This document shows, piece after piece, positions 62,480-64,000 of a stretch of DNA of 64,000 nucleotides; position 1 is the stretch's first letter, and the number at the start of each line of letters is the position of its first letter. The stretch is from Pricia antarctica (GTDB lineage Bacteria > Bacteroidota > Bacteroidia > Flavobacteriales > Flavobacteriaceae): NCBI GenBank assembly GCA_011050085.1, contig DRGL01000043.1:1-64000 (forward strand), written 5' to 3'. The notes beneath the pieces are model-generated. The model saw only the letters and a program-made list of their open reading frames with translations. It had not been told where the DNA came from and did not search any database. Position numbers and translations under genes: made by a program.

Positions 62480-63421
62480 CTAAACCAAGTCCAGATTTCC
62501 ATTAGGTTTTAAATTCTTATAATCTGGCAAGTTCGGCCGGGTCTTTAGGGAATCGTTGATAACCTTTAGCACGCGTTCTCGCTCCTTGCCCTGTAATTCA
62601 AGTCTGGGCTTTCGAACAGTTTCTGTACCGATGCCGGTTGCTACCTCTGCCAATTTGATGTTCTGCACCAGTTGCGGACTGATGTCCAGCTCTAACAAGG
62701 GCAAGAACCATCTATAAATTGCTGTAGCTTCTTTGGCATACCCGGCCTTGGCCAATTCATATATAGCTACAGTTTCGGCAGGAAACGCACAAACCAGACC
62801 GGCTACCCAACCATCGGCACCGATAAGAAGGCTTTCCAGGGCCAGGGGATCAACCCCGGTCAACACCTTTAGGCGTTCTCCAAAACGGTTCTGTAATCTT
62901 CCGATATTTATAATGTCACGGGTAGATTCCTTTACAGCTTGAATGTTATCAAGTTTCAAGAGCTCTTCAAACATATCAGGGGTAACCTCGATTTTATAAT
63001 CTACCGGATTGTTATAGATCATTACCGGTAAATTGGTACTAGTGGCAATATCCTTAAAATAGGTTACCGTCTCTTGATCCGTTGACTTATAGCGCATCGG
63101 CGGTAATATCATTAAGGCATCAGCGCCATTCTTTTGGGCTTTTTGCGCTTCAGCAATGGCCACTTTGGTAGATTGTTCCGCAATGGTCATGACCACCGGA
63201 ATTTTTTTGTCGACCATCTTAGCGGTCAACTTAATAAGTGTTACTTTTTCTTCGGACGTCAATGTGCTGGCCTCTCCCAAAGAACCCCCCAATACTATAC
63301 CATGAACCCCGGCATCTATTTGTGCCTCAATATTTTTCCTGAACATTTTCAGGTCTAAAGTATCATTATCGTTAAATTTTGTAGTTACTGCAGGCATTAC
63401 ACCTTTCCATTCGAATTGCAT
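62480..63421 (-). CDS. DapA-family lyase, probable pyrroline-4-hydroxy-2-carboxylate deaminase
   Basis: The 313-residue class I aldolase-fold protein has GIVLGGSLGEASTLTSEEK (the GxxGE carboxylate site), the catalytic Tyr in PVMIYNNPVDYKIE and the Schiff-base Lys in IQAVKESTRDIINI near residue 165. In this operon it most likely deaminates the oxidation product of D-hydroxyproline to 2-oxoglutarate semialdehyde. True DapA is less likely given the neighbours. It is the first minus-strand gene, with the AraC regulator divergent 158 bases away. Confidence 0.9.
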   Translation of the reverse strand: MQFEWKGVMPAVTTKFNDNDTLDLKMFRKNIEAQIDAGVHGIVLGGSLGEASTLTSEEKVTLIKLTAKMVDKKIPVVMTIAEQSTKVAIAEAQKAQKNGADALMILPPMRYKSTDQETVTYFKDIATSTNLPVMIYNNPVDYKIEVTPDMFEELLKLDNIQAVKESTRDIINIGRLQNRFGERLKVLTGVDPLALESLLIGADGWVAGLVCAFPAETVAIYELAKAGYAKEATAIYRWFLPLLELDISPQLVQNIKLAEVATGIGTETVRKPRLELQGKERERVLKVINDSLKTRPNLPDYKNLKPNGNLDLV

Positions 63422-63445
63422 GTTACGCTATTTTGAGATTAAGTT

Positions 63446-63453
63446 CAAAAATA
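63446..63453 (-). promoter_or_regulatory. -7 box upstream of the hydroxyproline operon
   Basis: The minus strand reads TATTTTTG, matching TAnnTTTG, 24 bases before the ATG of the DapA-family gene. Confidence 0.4.
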
Positions 63454-63530
63454 AATCAGAATGCAACGGATGTATTATCGAATTTTATCCAAAGCTGAGC
63501 GTATCTTAACCGGTTTTCGGTAGATTCTAA

Positions 63531-63550
63531 TAGATTTGCATTTATATTTG
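63531..63550 (+). promoter_or_regulatory. Tandem -7 boxes upstream of the AraC-type regulator
   Basis: TAGATTTG (63531-63538) and TATATTTG (63543-63550) both match TAnnTTTG and are 12 bases apart, 29-49 bases before the ATG. Two start sites, or one real and one decoy site, are possible. Confidence 0.45.
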
Positions 63551-63579
63551 CACATAAATGCCGTTTCAGTCCAGTATAT

Positions 63580-64000
63580 ATGAAAGTCTTTCCGTTTCAG
63601 ATTCCCAAGCCTCTTCACGAAAACCTGATTGTTCAAGAAGATAGGCAAGCACAATTTTACGGTCAATTGCACCAACATAAGGAACTACAGCTAAGCCTTG
63701 TCTTACTTGGAAAAGGAAAATTGATAGTGGGCGACAGCATACATCCTTTTGAGTGCGGTGACTTTTTTGCCATCGCTGCCAATAGTCCACATCTTTTCAG
63801 CAATGAACCCAGCGAAGATGGCGTTCACATGGTTACCTTGTTTTTTACGGATAAAACTTTCGGTGATAATTTTTTCGAGCTTCCAGATTTGGCCCAATTG
63901 CGTTCTTTTTTTAAGATGGCCAAGGTGGGTTTTCGTTTGCTCTCACATCGAAAATCGATTACCCAACTAATGCTTCATATCGTAGCATCAGACAAACTTG
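63580..64000 (+). CDS. AraC-family regulator, N-terminal part (cut by window end)
   Basis: This open frame has no stop in the window and so is missing from the ORF track. It encodes 140 residues starting MKVFPFQIPKPLHENLIVQED and contains HQHKELQLSLVLLGKGKLIVGDSIHPFECGDFFAIAANSPHLF, a cupin sensor domain typical of AraC-type regulators in Bacteroidota. The helix-turn-helix region would lie beyond the right edge. It is divergent from the hydroxyproline operon and is its likely regulator. The minus-strand ORFs over it are shadows. Confidence 0.85.
   Translation, partial: MKVFPFQIPKPLHENLIVQEDRQAQFYGQLHQHKELQLSLVLLGKGKLIVGDSIHPFECGDFFAIAANSPHLFSNEPSEDGVHMVTLFFTDKTFGDNFFELPDLAQLRSFFKMAKVGFRLLSHRKSITQLMLHIVASDKL

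Noticed and set aside
63475-63897. Minus-strand ORFs near the right edge
   Set aside because: They lie opposite the open AraC-type frame, which has a recognisable cupin domain and upstream promoter boxes.

Overview
The window reads as a chromosomal segment of a member of the Flavobacteriaceae (Bacteroidota). The reasons are: a giant cell-surface protein with SprB-like repeats and a type B type-IX-secretion (T9SS) sorting domain; many SpII lipoproteins; promoters of the Bacteroidota type (TAnnTTTG, sometimes with TTG about 20 bases upstream) in place of sigma70 boxes; a menaquinone pathway; and a NagB-LmbE fusion. Composition is AT-rich and even. I see no phage, insertion sequence, CRISPR array or tRNA gene. 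I cannot name the genus.

Layout. 1-900: the 5' end of a 16S rRNA gene running off the left edge, its leader, and a repeat-bearing AT-rich spacer. 0.9-4.3 kb: translation genes thrS, infC, rpmI, rplT. 4.4-17.7 kb: housekeeping genes (yjbQ-like, HAD phosphatase, an exported amidotransferase-like protein, dnaB, accA, an LptF/LptG-type permease, tgt, a split transketolase, an outer-membrane barrel, an FKBP lipoprotein, an S4 RNA-binding protein, a lipoprotein hydrolase). 17.8-26.8 kb: one 2975-residue surface protein with about 29 repeat units. 26.9-28.5 kb: a PQQ-type sugar dehydrogenase followed by a c-type cytochrome, a likely electron-transfer pair.

28.6-38.2 kb is a compact peptidoglycan-recycling locus: murQ and a DeoR regulator on the minus strand, and divergently nagB-lmbE fusion, a DigH-like glycoside hydrolase, an AmpG-like permease, a NagZ-like GH3 and anmK. 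Together they can import GlcNAc-anhydroMurNAc and convert it to fructose-6-phosphate. No separate nagA is present; the LmbE half of the fusion is a candidate for the missing deacetylase step.

38.5-55.7 kb holds an MFS exporter, an exported M24 peptidase and most of the menaquinone pathway (menE, menC, menA, menD, menF and a probable menI). It is interspersed with a CPBP protease, an SDR, a histidine kinase, a LytTR response regulator placed behind menA, a SPOR-like protein, a CvfB-like S1 protein and a DUF2853 protein. menB and a clear menH are not in the window.

55.8-64 kb: an esterase, then a trans-4-hydroxy-L-proline catabolic operon (FAD oxidoreductase, hydroxyproline epimerase, a DUF885 putative peptidase, ketoglutarate-semialdehyde dehydrogenase, DapA-family deaminase). 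A divergent AraC-type regulator is cut by the right edge and is missing from the ORF track.

No wholly unknown system stands out. The observations most worth a second look are the peptidoglycan locus with its altered NagB active site, a Tgt without the usual zinc cysteines, an AUA start for infC, recurrent promoter boxes 4-6 nt before start codons, the DUF885 protein inside the hydroxyproline operon, and a structured 0.8-kb spacer between the kinase and the regulator.
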